A stretch of 64,000 nucleotides of DNA from Paenarthrobacter nitroguajacolicus (GTDB lineage: Bacteria > Actinomycetota > Actinomycetes > Actinomycetales > Micrococcaceae). The stretch covers positions 1 to 64,000 of the forward strand of contig NZ_VNFK01000008.1 in NCBI RefSeq assembly GCF_007786235.1. The letters run 5' to 3'. The notes below the pieces were generated by a model. It saw nothing but the letters and a program-made list of their open reading frames with translations, was not told the DNA's origin and ran no database searches. The number at the start of each line of letters is the position of its first letter. The first letter of the stretch is position 1. Positions 1 through 8,319 of this stretch are shown piece by piece. The position numbers and the translations under genes are program-made.

Positions 1-341
1 GCGGCGGGGCCGGCGTTGAAGACCTGGGTGCTGAGTTTGGTGTCGCCGAGTTCCTTGGCGATCAGGCCCTTGCTGGTACCTACCAGCGCCGGGCCGTGGG
101 TGACGTTGCTGAAGTAGCCGAGCTTGAGCTCAGCTGCAGGCGACGTAGTGGGAGCGGGGGCGGCCTGGTTGTTCTGCGAAACAGCGGAAGCAACTGCGGC
201 GCCTGCACCGATCAGCAGCACCAGGCCGACGGCCAGGGCGATCTCAACTGTGCGGCGGCGCTTGGGCTTGGGGGCGGTCTCACCAGCGACGATGCGGGTG
301 GTACCGGAACCGGGTTTCTGTGACTCGGGAGTGTTCGACAT
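1..341 (-). CDS. Sulfonate/nitrate-type ABC transporter substrate-binding protein (3' part outside window)
   Basis: Only the first 113 codons are inside the window; the gene runs off the left edge. The start ATG (341-339) follows AAGGA nine bases upstream. Residues 1-30 are a charged cytoplasmic head ending in KPKRRR, residues about 32-54 are a hydrophobic segment, then an Ala/Pro/Thr linker, then ELKLGYFSNVTHGPALVG. That last stretch is how mature SsuA/NMT1-like periplasmic proteins begin (a short first beta strand, then the first ligand-binding loop). The anchor looks like an uncleaved or signal-peptidase segment, with no lipobox. The neighbouring sulfate-assimilation operon makes an aliphatic sulfonate ligand likely, but the part of the protein that would decide the ligand is missing. 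Confidence 0.75.
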   Translation of the reverse strand, partial: MSNTPESQKPGSGTTRIVAGETAPKPKRRRTVEIALAVGLVLLIGAGAAVASAVSQNNQAAPAPTTSPAAELKLGYFSNVTHGPALVGTSKGLIAKELGDTKLSTQVFNAGPA

Positions 342-450
342 GAGGGTGGGTCCTTATGAATGTGGGATGCGAAGTGGGGGGCGAGGATCAGGCCCCGTGA
401 CATCGCCCGTCGAGGGCAGACAAGGACCATTCCGGAGAGGTCATACATTC

Positions 451-480
451 ACAGTAGGGACTGTCATATTTCGGCTTCAA
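451..480 (-). promoter_or_regulatory. Putative sigma-70-type promoter for the sulfonate-binding protein gene
   Basis: Read on the minus strand, TTGAAG (480-475) and TACTGT (456-451) are separated by 18 bases, which is a good housekeeping spacing. The transcript would begin near 444 and carry a leader of about 100 bases before the ATG at 341. No riboswitch fold was recognised in that leader. Confidence 0.45.
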
Positions 481-495
481 TCCCGTAGAAATCAG

Positions 496-540
496 GGTTC
501 ACGCAGGTTCACGTGGCGTCATATTCGCCGCGGGAACCAT
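496..540 (-). pseudogene. Relic of an mmuM 3' end (last codons plus stop)
   Basis: On the minus strand 540-508 reads ATG GTT CCC GCG GCG AAT ATG ... TGA, giving AANMTPREPA-stop, next to AANMAPGDPA-stop at the true end of mmuM (1423-1391). At DNA level 496-533 and 1391-1428 match at about 33 of 38 positions, including the bases past the stop. Upstream of 540 the similarity ends. The relic suggests that mmuM once ended here, or that its end was duplicated when the segment 541-1390 was inserted. Confidence 0.55.
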
Positions 541-736
541 CGCCCCGATTCTGCTGGATCATTCCGACCCGCCCCTCCAAAGATCCCGCCGGCCCGCCGT
601 CCTCCGGCGATCCAGAAGGAATGAGCCAGCAAAATGGAACAACCCCGCTTGCCTCGTCATGAATCCCAGTCCTCCAACACTGAAATGTCAGTGGGTGGAT
701 GGACACTCTGGGAAACGACAGCAGAGGGAGAACTCG

Positions 737-1378
737 ATGTTTGTATGCGATTGCGGCCGCACTCCGCCGGAAGGATACGAGTACTGCGGCTGCGGCCAGC
801 CAGTCCCGCACGTCAATGACGAGTCGATCGGCTCGGACTATGCGATAACCATGGGCGACAACACTGGTGGCATCCAGGCTGGCAGGGACTTCATCGCAGA
901 CCGGGTCATCATCGGAAAAGACCCCTCGGACCCGTTCGATCTTCGAATGCCCATTGAACGCACATCGAAGAAAAAGAGCGTACTTCCGGACAATTGGCTG
1001 GCGGCCGTCGCTGCTGTCTGTACCATCTTGTCCTTTGTGATTTCTGCGATTCTTCCGCCATCAATTCGAAGCGGATGGTTCCTCCCCCTGACAGTGTTCG
1101 GCCTGCTGGGCGGTTTCATGCTGCTCGGCTGGGCGTATTTCCGCCTTGTGTTTATGCCGGGTCAGGTCATAGTTAGCCCTTTTGGAACTTACGAAAAGAG
1201 CTACGACGGGACGGTCTACGCAACACAGGTCAAGGGCGAGTGCCCTTGGTGTTCCTCGAATGGTCGACACTCACGCATGTCGCTCCGGTCAATCGAAAAG
1301 GTTCCTATGTGGGTGTGCGACGAATTTCCATCGCATCACAGCGCACCGTTTGATCCGTCCACCGTGGAGCCCCTGTAG
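737..1378 (+). CDS. Unknown membrane protein with N- and C-terminal zinc-ribbon-like Cys clusters
   Basis: A 213-residue protein that I do not recognise. The start at 737 is chosen because GAGGGAG lies seven bases upstream; a longer frame from 659 has no such site. Residues 4-19 hold three close Cys (CDC...CGC), like half of a zinc ribbon. Residues about 36-60 contain GDNTGGIQAGRDFIADRVII, the kind of glycine-rich strand-turn repeat seen near the N-terminus of many uncharacterised bacterial membrane or conflict-associated proteins. Two membrane segments follow (about 84-108 and 116-138) and then a C-terminal domain with CPWC and a later C and HH, which could bind a second metal. It stands alone between mmuM and the sulfonate gene, on the opposite strand, next to the mmuM relic, so it is probably an insertion. 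Confidence 0.6.
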   Translation: MFVCDCGRTPPEGYEYCGCGQPVPHVNDESIGSDYAITMGDNTGGIQAGRDFIADRVIIGKDPSDPFDLRMPIERTSKKKSVLPDNWLAAVAAVCTILSFVISAILPPSIRSGWFLPLTVFGLLGGFMLLGWAYFRLVFMPGQVIVSPFGTYEKSYDGTVYATQVKGECPWCSSNGRHSRMSLRSIEKVPMWVCDEFPSHHSAPFDPSTVEPL

Positions 1379-1393
1379 TCCTTGTCTGCAGGT

Positions 1394-2347
1394 TCACGCA
1401 GGGTCACCTGGCGCCATATTCGCTGCGAGGGCTTCAATGTCGCGTGGGGTTGTACGGCAGCAGCCACCTATGAGACGGCCTCCCAGGCCCCGCCATTCAG
1501 CCGCGTTTCCAGCCAACGTTCCAATGCCCTGAACACCCTCCGACGGGCTCCAGGTTTTGGTCACGGCATCGTATGTTTCGCCCGAATTCGGGTAGGCCAC
1601 CAGCGGCTTGTCGGAGGACTCTTGCAGGGTGCCCAGCGCGTCCGTCACCAGGTCCAGCGGCACACAATTAACCCCGACGGCGGCCACGCGCGGTTCCGCG
1701 CGCAGCAGCGCAGCGACGTCCGCAAGGGGCGTTCCATCACTGATGTGGCCGCTGTCCCGCAGCGTAAACGTAAACCATGATTCGACGTCGAACTCCGCCA
1801 CCAGCGCCAACAGCGCCTCTGCTTCGGCGAACGACGGCAGCGTCTCGCACGCCAGGAAATCCGCGCCGGCCTCCACCAGCGCGGCAATGCGAGGAAGGTG
1901 GAAGTCCCGGAATTCTGCGGCAGAAAGCGTGTAATCACCGCGGTACTCGGAGCCATCGGCAAGGTAGGCGCCATAGGGCCCCACCGACCCAGCCACCAAC
2001 AGCGGGCCACTCGCAGAGCCAGCCGCAAGAGATTCCCGGCGCGCCTCGTCTGCCAGCCGCACGCTCAACGCCACGAGTTCCAGCGACTCCTCAGCACCAA
2101 GCCCACGCCGGGCAAACCCCTGCGGAGTCGCCTGGTAACTGGCCGTGATGGCCACGGAGGCACCGGCCTCGAAGTAGTCGCGGTGGACCTGCTTGATCAG
2201 GTGGGGCTGCTCCAGCAGGACCTTGGCCGACCACAACGGATCCTCAAGATCGCAGCCGTGGGCTTCGAGTTCCGTAGCTAACGCTCCGTCCAGAACCAGG
2301 TCCTTACCGGAGTCCAGGAGTGTGGTGAATGCGGTGTTGTGTGGCAT
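1394..2347 (-). CDS. mmuM: Homocysteine S-methyltransferase
   Basis: Transfers a methyl group from S-methylmethionine (or SAM) to homocysteine, making methionine. The protein is 317 residues, the usual size for the single-domain MmuM family. It opens with LVLDGALATELEAHGCDL, the conserved TIM-barrel first strand, and carries NCVPLD and, near the C-terminus, GGCCRTTP, which supply the three zinc-binding cysteines. The start at 2347 (MPHNTAF) follows GGAAGG; a longer in-frame extension runs through the cysN terminator and is not credible. It lies downstream of the cys operon but behind a strong terminator hairpin, so it is probably transcribed separately or by read-through. Confidence 0.93.
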   Translation of the reverse strand: MPHNTAFTTLLDSGKDLVLDGALATELEAHGCDLEDPLWSAKVLLEQPHLIKQVHRDYFEAGASVAITASYQATPQGFARRGLGAEESLELVALSVRLADEARRESLAAGSASGPLLVAGSVGPYGAYLADGSEYRGDYTLSAAEFRDFHLPRIAALVEAGADFLACETLPSFAEAEALLALVAEFDVESWFTFTLRDSGHISDGTPLADVAALLRAEPRVAAVGVNCVPLDLVTDALGTLQESSDKPLVAYPNSGETYDAVTKTWSPSEGVQGIGTLAGNAAEWRGLGGRLIGGCCRTTPRDIEALAANMAPGDPA

Positions 2348-2363
2348 GCGGCCTTCCAAAAAG

Positions 2364-2428
2364 AAAACCGCAGCTTGTTCGCTGATCCCGCCGTACAACG
2401 TGAGGAGTCGCGAACAAGCTGCGGTTTT
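2364..2428 (-). terminator. Strong hairpin terminator after cysN
   Basis: AAAACCGCAGCTTGTTCGC (2364-2382) and its exact complement at 2410-2428 form a 19-bp stem around a 27-base loop, ending in a T run on the minus strand. It lies 17 bases past the cysN stop and just ahead of the mmuM ribosome site. Confidence 0.85.
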
Positions 2429-2444
2429 GTGACTAGGTGTGACC

Positions 2445-3863
2445 CTAGATGACGTAACGTTCGTCTTCGTGGTCGCCCGGGTGGTCCTTAACCAAGCCGG
2501 CAGCAAGGGTGTTGCCGTCGATGGGGTCGATCACCAGGAATGCGCCGGTGCGGCGGTGGTGGAGGTAATTCTCCAGCGGCAGCGGAGCAGACAACCGGAG
2601 CTGTGCGTGTCCGATGTCGTTGAGCTCCAGGTTGGATGCCGGCTCCACGTTGAACGTCGCCAGATCCAGCTTTCCGGTGACATTGCGGACCAGGGCCTGG
2701 ACGGTGCGTGTACCGTGCTTCACCATGACTTTCTGCCCTTCACGCAAAGGCTTGGGCGAGAGCCAAGCCAGTGACGCGTACAGGTCGGCCGTGCTTTCGC
2801 GGACCGTTCCGGCAGCAGCAATGGTGTCGCCGCGGGCGATGTCGATCTCGTCAGCCAAGCGGACAGCCACCGACTGCGGAGCGGCAGCTTCCTCCAACGA
2901 CTGGCCGGCAAAGTCGATGCCAACCACGGTGGTGGTCCGCGGTTCGTGCCCAGGGCTGATGACGGACACTTCGTCGCCAACCTTCACGGAACCCTCAGTG
3001 ATCTGGCCAGCGTAGGCGCGGTAATCGCGGTATGCCTCGACATCGAGTCCGGCAGCAACAGCATCCGGAGCCAGGGCGCCCTGCGGGCGGATCACCAGCT
3101 GGACCGGGAAGCGGAAGCTTTCCAGCTCGGCCTCCAGCTCGTCAGCCGCCGGGAGCGTTTCGAGGACTTCAAGCAATGCCGGACCGGTGTACCAAGGTGT
3201 GCGCTCGGAGCGGTCCACCACGTTGTCGCCATCCAAGGCGGACACGGGGACCACGAAAAGATCTGCAACTCCGCCAGCATGTGAATCTTCACGACCAAGA
3301 CCCAGCTCGCGTGCAACCTTCTGCACGTCCGCTTCGATGTCGCGGAACACCTGCTCGCTGAAGTCCACCAGGTCGATCTTGTTGACGGCAACGATCACGT
3401 GGGCAACACGCAGCAGCTGCAATACGGACAGGTGCCGGCGGGTCTGCTCCAGCACACCCTTGCGGGCGTCAATGAGTACGACGACGGCATCCGCAGTGGA
3501 CGCACCGGTCACCGTGTTCTTGGTGTACTGAACGTGGCCGGGGCAGTCCGCCAGGATGAAGCTGCGGCGGTCCGTTGCGAAGTAGCGGTAGGCGACGTCG
3601 ATGGTGATGCCCTGTTCGCGCTCGGCACGGAGGCCGTCGGTCAGGAGGGCGAGGTCGATCCCACCCTTTTCGCCGCCGAAGCCGCGATCCGCGGAGGTGC
3701 GGGCAACGGCGTCGAGCGTGTCAGCAAGAATTGCCTTGGAATCGTGAAGGAGGCGGCCCACCAAAGTGGACTTGCCGTCGTCGACCGATCCGGCAGTGGC
3801 AAAACGGAACAGGGTTGTGGGCAGGGCTGTTTCCAGCCCGGCAGCCAGTGTTTCGGTGCTCAT
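2445..3863 (-). CDS. cysN: Sulfate adenylyltransferase large subunit (GTPase)
   Basis: The GTPase subunit that drives formation of adenosine 5'-phosphosulfate (APS) from ATP and sulfate with CysD. The 472 residues show the EF-Tu-like G motifs: GSVDDGKST (25-33), DCPGH (106-110) and NKID (161-164), then the two beta-barrel domains. There is no C-terminal APS kinase domain as in CysNC fusions, which fits a pathway that reduces APS directly. The start codon follows the cysD stop without a gap (TAA then ATG), so the two subunits are translationally coupled. Confidence 0.96.
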   Translation of the reverse strand: MSTETLAAGLETALPTTLFRFATAGSVDDGKSTLVGRLLHDSKAILADTLDAVARTSADRGFGGEKGGIDLALLTDGLRAEREQGITIDVAYRYFATDRRSFILADCPGHVQYTKNTVTGASTADAVVVLIDARKGVLEQTRRHLSVLQLLRVAHVIVAVNKIDLVDFSEQVFRDIEADVQKVARELGLGREDSHAGGVADLFVVPVSALDGDNVVDRSERTPWYTGPALLEVLETLPAADELEAELESFRFPVQLVIRPQGALAPDAVAAGLDVEAYRDYRAYAGQITEGSVKVGDEVSVISPGHEPRTTTVVGIDFAGQSLEEAAAPQSVAVRLADEIDIARGDTIAAAGTVRESTADLYASLAWLSPKPLREGQKVMVKHGTRTVQALVRNVTGKLDLATFNVEPASNLELNDIGHAQLRLSAPLPLENYLHHRRTGAFLVIDPIDGNTLAAGLVKDHPGDHEDERYVI

Positions 3864-4910
3864 TTAGAAGTAGCCGTCCTTCTTGCGGTCTTCCATGGCG
3901 GCCTCGGAGATGCGGTCATCTGCTCGGGTGGCGCCACGTTCGGTCAGGGTGGAGGCAGCGACTTCAACTACGACGTCGGCCACGGTACGGGCATCGGACT
4001 CGACTGCACCGGTGCAGGACATGTCGCCCACCGTGCGGTAGCGCACCAGCTTGGTGATGACTTCCTCGTGCGGCAGCGGCTGGGAAACCTCGCCCACTGC
4101 ACGCCACATGCCGTCGCGGGCAAAGACCTCACGGTCGTGGGCGTAGTACAGGCTGGGGAGCTCGATGTTCTCGCGCTCGATGTAGCGCCAGATGTCCAGC
4201 TCGGTCCAGTTGCTGATGGGGAACGCACGGACGTGCTGGCCCACCGTGTGGCGGCCGTTGTACAGGTTCCACAACTCGGGGCGTTGGTTGCGCGGATCCC
4301 ACTGGCCGAATTCGTCACGGAGGCTCAGGATGCGCTCCTTGGCGCGGGCCTTGTCCTCGTCACGACGACCGCCGCCGAACACGGCGTCGAACTTGTTGCG
4401 CTGGATCGCGTCCAGGAGCGGAACGGTCTGCAACGGGTTGCGGGTGCCGTCGGCGCGCTCGGCCAGTTCGCCGCGGTCGATGAATTCCTGCACCGAGCCG
4501 ACAACCAGCTTCAGGCCCAGGCGCTCAACAGTTCGGTCGCGGAAGTCGATGACCTCCGGGAAGTTGTGTCCGGTATCGACGTGCAGGACCGGGAACGGAA
4601 CTTTGCCCGGCCAGAAGGCCTTGGTGGCGAGGTGGAGCATGACCACGGAGTCCTTGCCGCCTGAGAACAGCAGCGCAGGCTTCTCGAACTCGGCAACGAC
4701 CTCGCGGATGATGTGGATTGCCTCGGACTCGAGGGTGTCCAGAGACGAAAGGCGAGTCGACTGCAGAGCCGAAGCAGCAGATGCCGCCCCGGGAGTGGCA
4801 TCGGGCCTGTCGTAGCTGGACGCAATGCTGCTTGCAGCATTGCCGTCCAGCGAAGGGGCGGGGGCGGCATCTGCTGCGTAGGCGTCCGCTGACGTTGTTT
4901 GAGTGCTCAT
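3864..4910 (-). CDS. cysD: Sulfate adenylyltransferase small subunit
   Basis: Catalytic subunit of ATP sulfurylase. The PP-loop SGGKDS is at residues 83-88, and HVDTGHNFPE, FGGGRRDEDKARAKER and the C-terminal DRKKDGYF are typical of CysD. The protein is about 45 residues longer at the N-terminus than enterobacterial CysD, an Ala/Ser/Asp-rich lead-in of no known role. The start at 4910 is preferred because it overlaps the cysH stop as ATGA; an ATG five codons earlier is possible. Confidence 0.96.
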   Translation of the reverse strand: MSTQTTSADAYAADAAPAPSLDGNAASSIASSYDRPDATPGAASAASALQSTRLSSLDTLESEAIHIIREVVAEFEKPALLFSGGKDSVVMLHLATKAFWPGKVPFPVLHVDTGHNFPEVIDFRDRTVERLGLKLVVGSVQEFIDRGELAERADGTRNPLQTVPLLDAIQRNKFDAVFGGGRRDEDKARAKERILSLRDEFGQWDPRNQRPELWNLYNGRHTVGQHVRAFPISNWTELDIWRYIERENIELPSLYYAHDREVFARDGMWRAVGEVSQPLPHEEVITKLVRYRTVGDMSCTGAVESDARTVADVVVEVAASTLTERGATRADDRISEAAMEDRKKDGYF

Positions 4911-5659
4911 GTGTGTAGTCCGCATTCTGTCTTGTCGGATCCAGCCCAGCGGCCGGCGCGGGGATCTTCGCCCGGGGCCACTTTGCGGGTGCAGGGCTGG
5001 CAGCCGATGGACGGGTAGCCCTGGCTCAGGAGGGGGTTGACGGGAAGGATGTTGTCCTCGGAGTACTCGATCAGCTGATCGAAGGTCCAGTCCACCATCG
5101 GGTTCACCTTGACCAAGCCGAAGCCCTCATCCCAGGTGATCACGGGCGTGTTGGTGCGGGTGGGTCCTTCGTCGCGGCGAACACCGGTGAACCACACCTC
5201 GTAGCCTGCCAGCGAGCGACGCAGGGGCTGGACCTTGCGGAGCGCGCAGCACTGGGCGGGGTCGCGGGCGAACAGGTCCTTACCCAGCAGGCGGTCCTGC
5301 TGTTCCACAGTGTTCTCCGGAAGGACATCCACCACGTTGACGCGCAGGTTCGCAGCAACTTCGTCTCGGGTCTCGTACGTTTCCTTGAAGTGGTAGCCGG
5401 TCTCGAGGAACAAAACGTCGACGCCGGGAAGCTGGTCCGCCACCAAGGCCGGAAGGACGGCGTCGGCCATGGAGCAGGCCACTGTCACAGTGGGCAATTC
5501 GAAGTTGCGCGCCACCCACGCGATGACGTCCCGTGTCGGGGCGTTCCAGCCGAGCTCAGCGGCTCCGGCTTCAGCCAGTGCCTTGAGCTCTTCGTGTGAA
5601 CGCAGGGCCGGACGGGCTGCTGCGCTGGCGAGGTCGGTAATGGTGACGGGATCTGTCAT
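4907..5659 (-). CDS. cysH: Assimilatory APS reductase (iron-sulfur type)
   Basis: Reduces adenylyl sulfate to sulfite and AMP. Of 250 residues, the paired cysteines 137-138 and C220/C223 give the CC...CxxC pattern that ligates a [4Fe-4S] cluster, and the C-terminal ECGLH holds the active-site cysteine (246). The cluster cysteines mark the APS-using type, as in plants, Pseudomonas and Mycobacterium, not the cluster-free PAPS reductase of E. coli. This agrees with the absence of an APS kinase gene in this operon. It is coupled by ATGA overlaps to sir upstream and cysD downstream. Confidence 0.95.
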   Translation of the reverse strand: MTDPVTITDLASAAARPALRSHEELKALAEAGAAELGWNAPTRDVIAWVARNFELPTVTVACSMADAVLPALVADQLPGVDVLFLETGYHFKETYETRDEVAANLRVNVVDVLPENTVEQQDRLLGKDLFARDPAQCCALRKVQPLRRSLAGYEVWFTGVRRDEGPTRTNTPVITWDEGFGLVKVNPMVDWTFDQLIEYSEDNILPVNPLLSQGYPSIGCQPCTRKVAPGEDPRAGRWAGSDKTECGLHT

Positions 5660-7398
5660 TGGAGATCTCCTTCATCTGCGGAGTGTGCCCACTCAGCGAA
5701 GGTCTGGCCCTCGGCGCCCACGGCGACGAACTTGCGGACGACGCGCTCCACATAATCGGGCAGGTCTTCCACCGTGACTTTGAGGCCGCGGACCGTCCGT
5801 CCCAAACCGGCTTCCTCACGCTCGTTGTTAGCCAGCCCGCCACCGAGGTGGACCTGGAAACCCGGGGTGGGGTCGCCGTCGGGCGTTGGCAGCATCATGC
5901 CCTTCAGGCCGATGTCGGCCGTCTGGATACGTGCGCAGGAGTTCGGGCAGCCGTTGATGTGGAGGGACAGTGCCGACGGCAGCTGCTTGGTCTCCACAAG
6001 GTCGGCCAAACGGCGTTCCAACTCGGCGATAGCGGTAGCTGCCGTGACCTTGGTTTCCACGATGGCCAGCTTGCAGAACTCAATGCCTGTGCAGGCGATG
6101 GTGCCGCGGCGGAACACGGACGGTCGGGCGGAGAGGCCCAGCGTGTCCAGCTCAGCAATCAGCGGCTCCACCTTATCCTTGGCAACGTCCAGGATGACGA
6201 GCTTCTGGTGAGGAGTGGTGCGCAGGCGGTAGCTGCCGTGCTTCTCCAGCGTGTCAGCAAGCGTGACCAGTGCCTCGCCGGATGTACGCCCCACTGTGGG
6301 AGTGACGCCGATGAAGAACTTGCCGTCCTTCTGCTCGTGCACACCGATGTGATCGCCGGGCGAAGTGGGCTTCGGAGCCGCAGGGCCGTCCGGAAGCTTG
6401 AAGCCGAGGTATTCGTCTTCGAGGATCTGGCGGAATTTGGCCGGGCCCCAGTCGTTCATGAGGAACTTCAGGCGGGCCTTGGTGCGCATGCGCCGGTAGC
6501 CGTAGTCGCGGAAGATGCTGGTGACGCCCAGCCATACTTCAGCGGCCACATCGGCGGAGACGAACACACCCAGGCGTTCGGCCAGGCGCGGGTTGGTGGA
6601 CAGGCCGCCGCCCACCCAGAGGTCATAGCCGGCACCGAGTTCGGGGTGGACAACGCCAACCAGGGCGAAGTCGTTGATCTCGTGGACCACGTCCTGCGAC
6701 GGGTGGCCCGTGATGGCCGTCTTGTACTTACGCGGCAGGTTGGCCAACTCAGGGTCGCCGATGAACCGCTCGGCGAGCTCGTGGATGAGCGGCGTGGGAT
6801 CGATGATCTCATCCTTGGCGATGCCCGCAACCGGGGAGCCGAGGATGACGCGCGGAACGTCGCCGCACGCTTCAGTGGTGGAGAGGCCAATGGATTCGAG
6901 GCGGCGCCAGATTTCCGGCACGTCTTCAACGCGGATCCAGTGCAACTGGATGTTCTGGCGGTCCGTGAGGTCAGCTGAGCCGCGAGCGAAGTCCACGGAG
7001 ATCTGGCCGATGACCCGCAGCTGCTCCGTGGTCAATGCACCGCCGTCGATCCGGACGCGCAGCATGAAGTACTTGTCTTCAAGCTCGTGCGGTTCAAGCG
7101 TTGCGGTCTTGCCGCCGTCGATCCCGGGCTTGCGCTGGGTGTAGAGGCCCCACCAGCGGAAACGGCCGTGGAGGTCGGTGCCGTCGATCGAGTCGAAGCC
7201 TTCTTTGGAGTAGACAGACTCAATGCGCTCCCGGACGTTCAGCCCGTTGTCGTCCTGCTTCCAGGTCTCGTTGGCATTGAGTGGGGTGGTGCCGTCAACC
7301 TTCCACTGGCCATGGGGCTTGGCGGCAGGGCGGGTGCGTGCTGGGCGCGAAGGGACTGCGGTGTCCGCGGACGCACCGGCTACAGCTGTATCTGTCAT
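5656..7398 (-). CDS. sir: Ferredoxin-dependent sulfite reductase (siroheme, 4Fe-4S)
   Basis: Reduces sulfite to sulfide with six electrons from ferredoxin. The 580-residue protein has the duplicated nitrite/sulfite reductase fold and the cluster-siroheme cysteines in ACTGIEFCKLAIVETK and NGCPNSCARIQ. It resembles NirA of Mycobacterium, whose cysteine/sulfite role is established. The start at 7398 is chosen because a TACAGT -10 element lies six bases upstream, giving a leaderless message; an in-frame TTG at 7434 coincides with the -35 element. It heads the sir-cysH-cysD-cysN operon. Confidence 0.94.
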   Translation of the reverse strand: MTDTAVAGASADTAVPSRPARTRPAAKPHGQWKVDGTTPLNANETWKQDDNGLNVRERIESVYSKEGFDSIDGTDLHGRFRWWGLYTQRKPGIDGGKTATLEPHELEDKYFMLRVRIDGGALTTEQLRVIGQISVDFARGSADLTDRQNIQLHWIRVEDVPEIWRRLESIGLSTTEACGDVPRVILGSPVAGIAKDEIIDPTPLIHELAERFIGDPELANLPRKYKTAITGHPSQDVVHEINDFALVGVVHPELGAGYDLWVGGGLSTNPRLAERLGVFVSADVAAEVWLGVTSIFRDYGYRRMRTKARLKFLMNDWGPAKFRQILEDEYLGFKLPDGPAAPKPTSPGDHIGVHEQKDGKFFIGVTPTVGRTSGEALVTLADTLEKHGSYRLRTTPHQKLVILDVAKDKVEPLIAELDTLGLSARPSVFRRGTIACTGIEFCKLAIVETKVTAATAIAELERRLADLVETKQLPSALSLHINGCPNSCARIQTADIGLKGMMLPTPDGDPTPGFQVHLGGGLANNEREEAGLGRTVRGLKVTVEDLPDYVERVVRKFVAVGAEGQTFAEWAHSADEGDLQ

Positions 7399-7404
7399 AA
7401 CTCG

Positions 7405-7434
7405 ACTGTAGGTCTGGCCAGATTTCGCCAGCAA
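7405..7434 (-). promoter_or_regulatory. Leaderless promoter of the sir-cysHDN operon
   Basis: TTGCTG (7434-7429) and TACAGT (7410-7405) are 18 bases apart on the minus strand, and the ATG at 7398 begins six bases after the -10, so transcription should start at or next to the ATG. Confidence 0.6.
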
Positions 7435-7551
7435 AGGTCCGGAAATGCTAAGTCACCTAGGGAAACATTTCGTCACGAACACGCCAGCGGCCTTGTCCGG
7501 AGGGCCCGTTTTGTGCAGGTCCTTTTGAGCACTTTTCCGCACAGATAAAGG

Positions 7552-8256
7552 TTAGGAGAGCCTTTCCAACACTGAGTCGTACCGTTCCAGCGCGATCTCG
7601 GCGAGCACCGTCGACGGCAGCAAAGGAGCCGACACAATGTCCGCCCCTGCCTTGGCCAATTGGTCATGGAAATAGCCAGTCGCGAGCAGGTACGAGGAGA
7701 TGAAGACCCTTCCTGTTCTCCCTTCCGCGGCGAGCTCCGCACGCAAGGAGGCAACGCCGTCGGGCACTGTTGGTTGGGCGCTGGCGCCATAGGCCACCCG
7801 CACCTTGTTCGGCAGCAGCTCTGCGAGCAATCTCGCCTGCTCTTCCGAATCCACCGAACCGTCCGGAAGGGAGGACCCCGCGGCAGCCAACAGCACGCCG
7901 TCGTTCTCGGTCAGCCCAGCGGCTCGTAAGTGAGTGGCCAGCAGCTCAGCCAGTCGCGGATCCGGGCCCAGCGGCCTGGCGGCCACCACCTCGTTCCGGC
8001 TCTTGATCGCCTTGGGTACGTCCACTTTGATGTGGAAGCCGGTGGACAGCAAAAGCGGCACGACGACGGCGTCCGTCCCCTCGGGCAGGCCCTCCACCAC
8101 GCCTGACAACTCGGGCTCCTGCACATCGACGTAGGCCTCAAGCACCTGAAGGCCTGGACGGAGGGCTTCGATGTCAGCCATCACCTGGCGGATGGCAGCT
8201 TGGCCTTCGGCATTGCGGGTTCCGTGGGCGCACGCGATCAAAACGGGGCTGTTCAT
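7552..8256 (-). CDS. Sirohydrochlorin ferrochelatase, two CbiX domains
   Basis: Probably inserts Fe2+ into sirohydrochlorin to make siroheme, the cofactor of the sulfite reductase encoded just downstream. The 234 residues contain two related CbiX halves: the first opens with LIACAHGTRN, whose His is a metal ligand, and has LLLSTGFHIKVD; the second has ISSYLLATGYFHDQL. The start at 8256 (MNSPVLIACAHGT) sits directly before the first strand; a longer frame up to 8319 adds unrelated residues. A cobaltochelatase role cannot be ruled out from sequence alone. Confidence 0.85.
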   Translation of the reverse strand: MNSPVLIACAHGTRNAEGQAAIRQVMADIEALRPGLQVLEAYVDVQEPELSGVVEGLPEGTDAVVVPLLLSTGFHIKVDVPKAIKSRNEVVAARPLGPDPRLAELLATHLRAAGLTENDGVLLAAAGSSLPDGSVDSEEQARLLAELLPNKVRVAYGASAQPTVPDGVASLRAELAAEGRTGRVFISSYLLATGYFHDQLAKAGADIVSAPLLPSTVLAEIALERYDSVLERLS

Positions 8257-8319
8257 GGGAGCTAGCGTAACGTTGAGCCAGCATCTGTTGAGAGCCGCAC
8301 CCAGAAAGAACCCGTCCAC

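Larger units (their letters stand above)
342..736. other. Gene-free stretch between the sulfonate-binding gene and gene 737
   Basis: Besides the promoter (451-480) and the mmuM relic (496-540) nothing is recognised. The rest of the region has reading frames in several phases but none with a ribosome site and plausible composition. Confidence 0.5.

Noticed and set aside
416..1389. Inverted repeat GTCCTTGTCTGC at 1378-1389 and its complement at 416-427
   Set aside because: Twelve bases can match by chance in a window this size, and the copies do not sit at equivalent positions relative to gene 737.
3399..4664. Long plus-strand frame antisense to cysN and cysD
   Set aside because: Such frames are common opposite high-GC genes. 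The product has no recognised domain, while both minus-strand genes are certain.
5659..6978. Long plus-strand frame antisense to sir
   Set aside because: Same reason: it mirrors the codon pattern of the sulfite reductase gene and has no domain or ribosome site.
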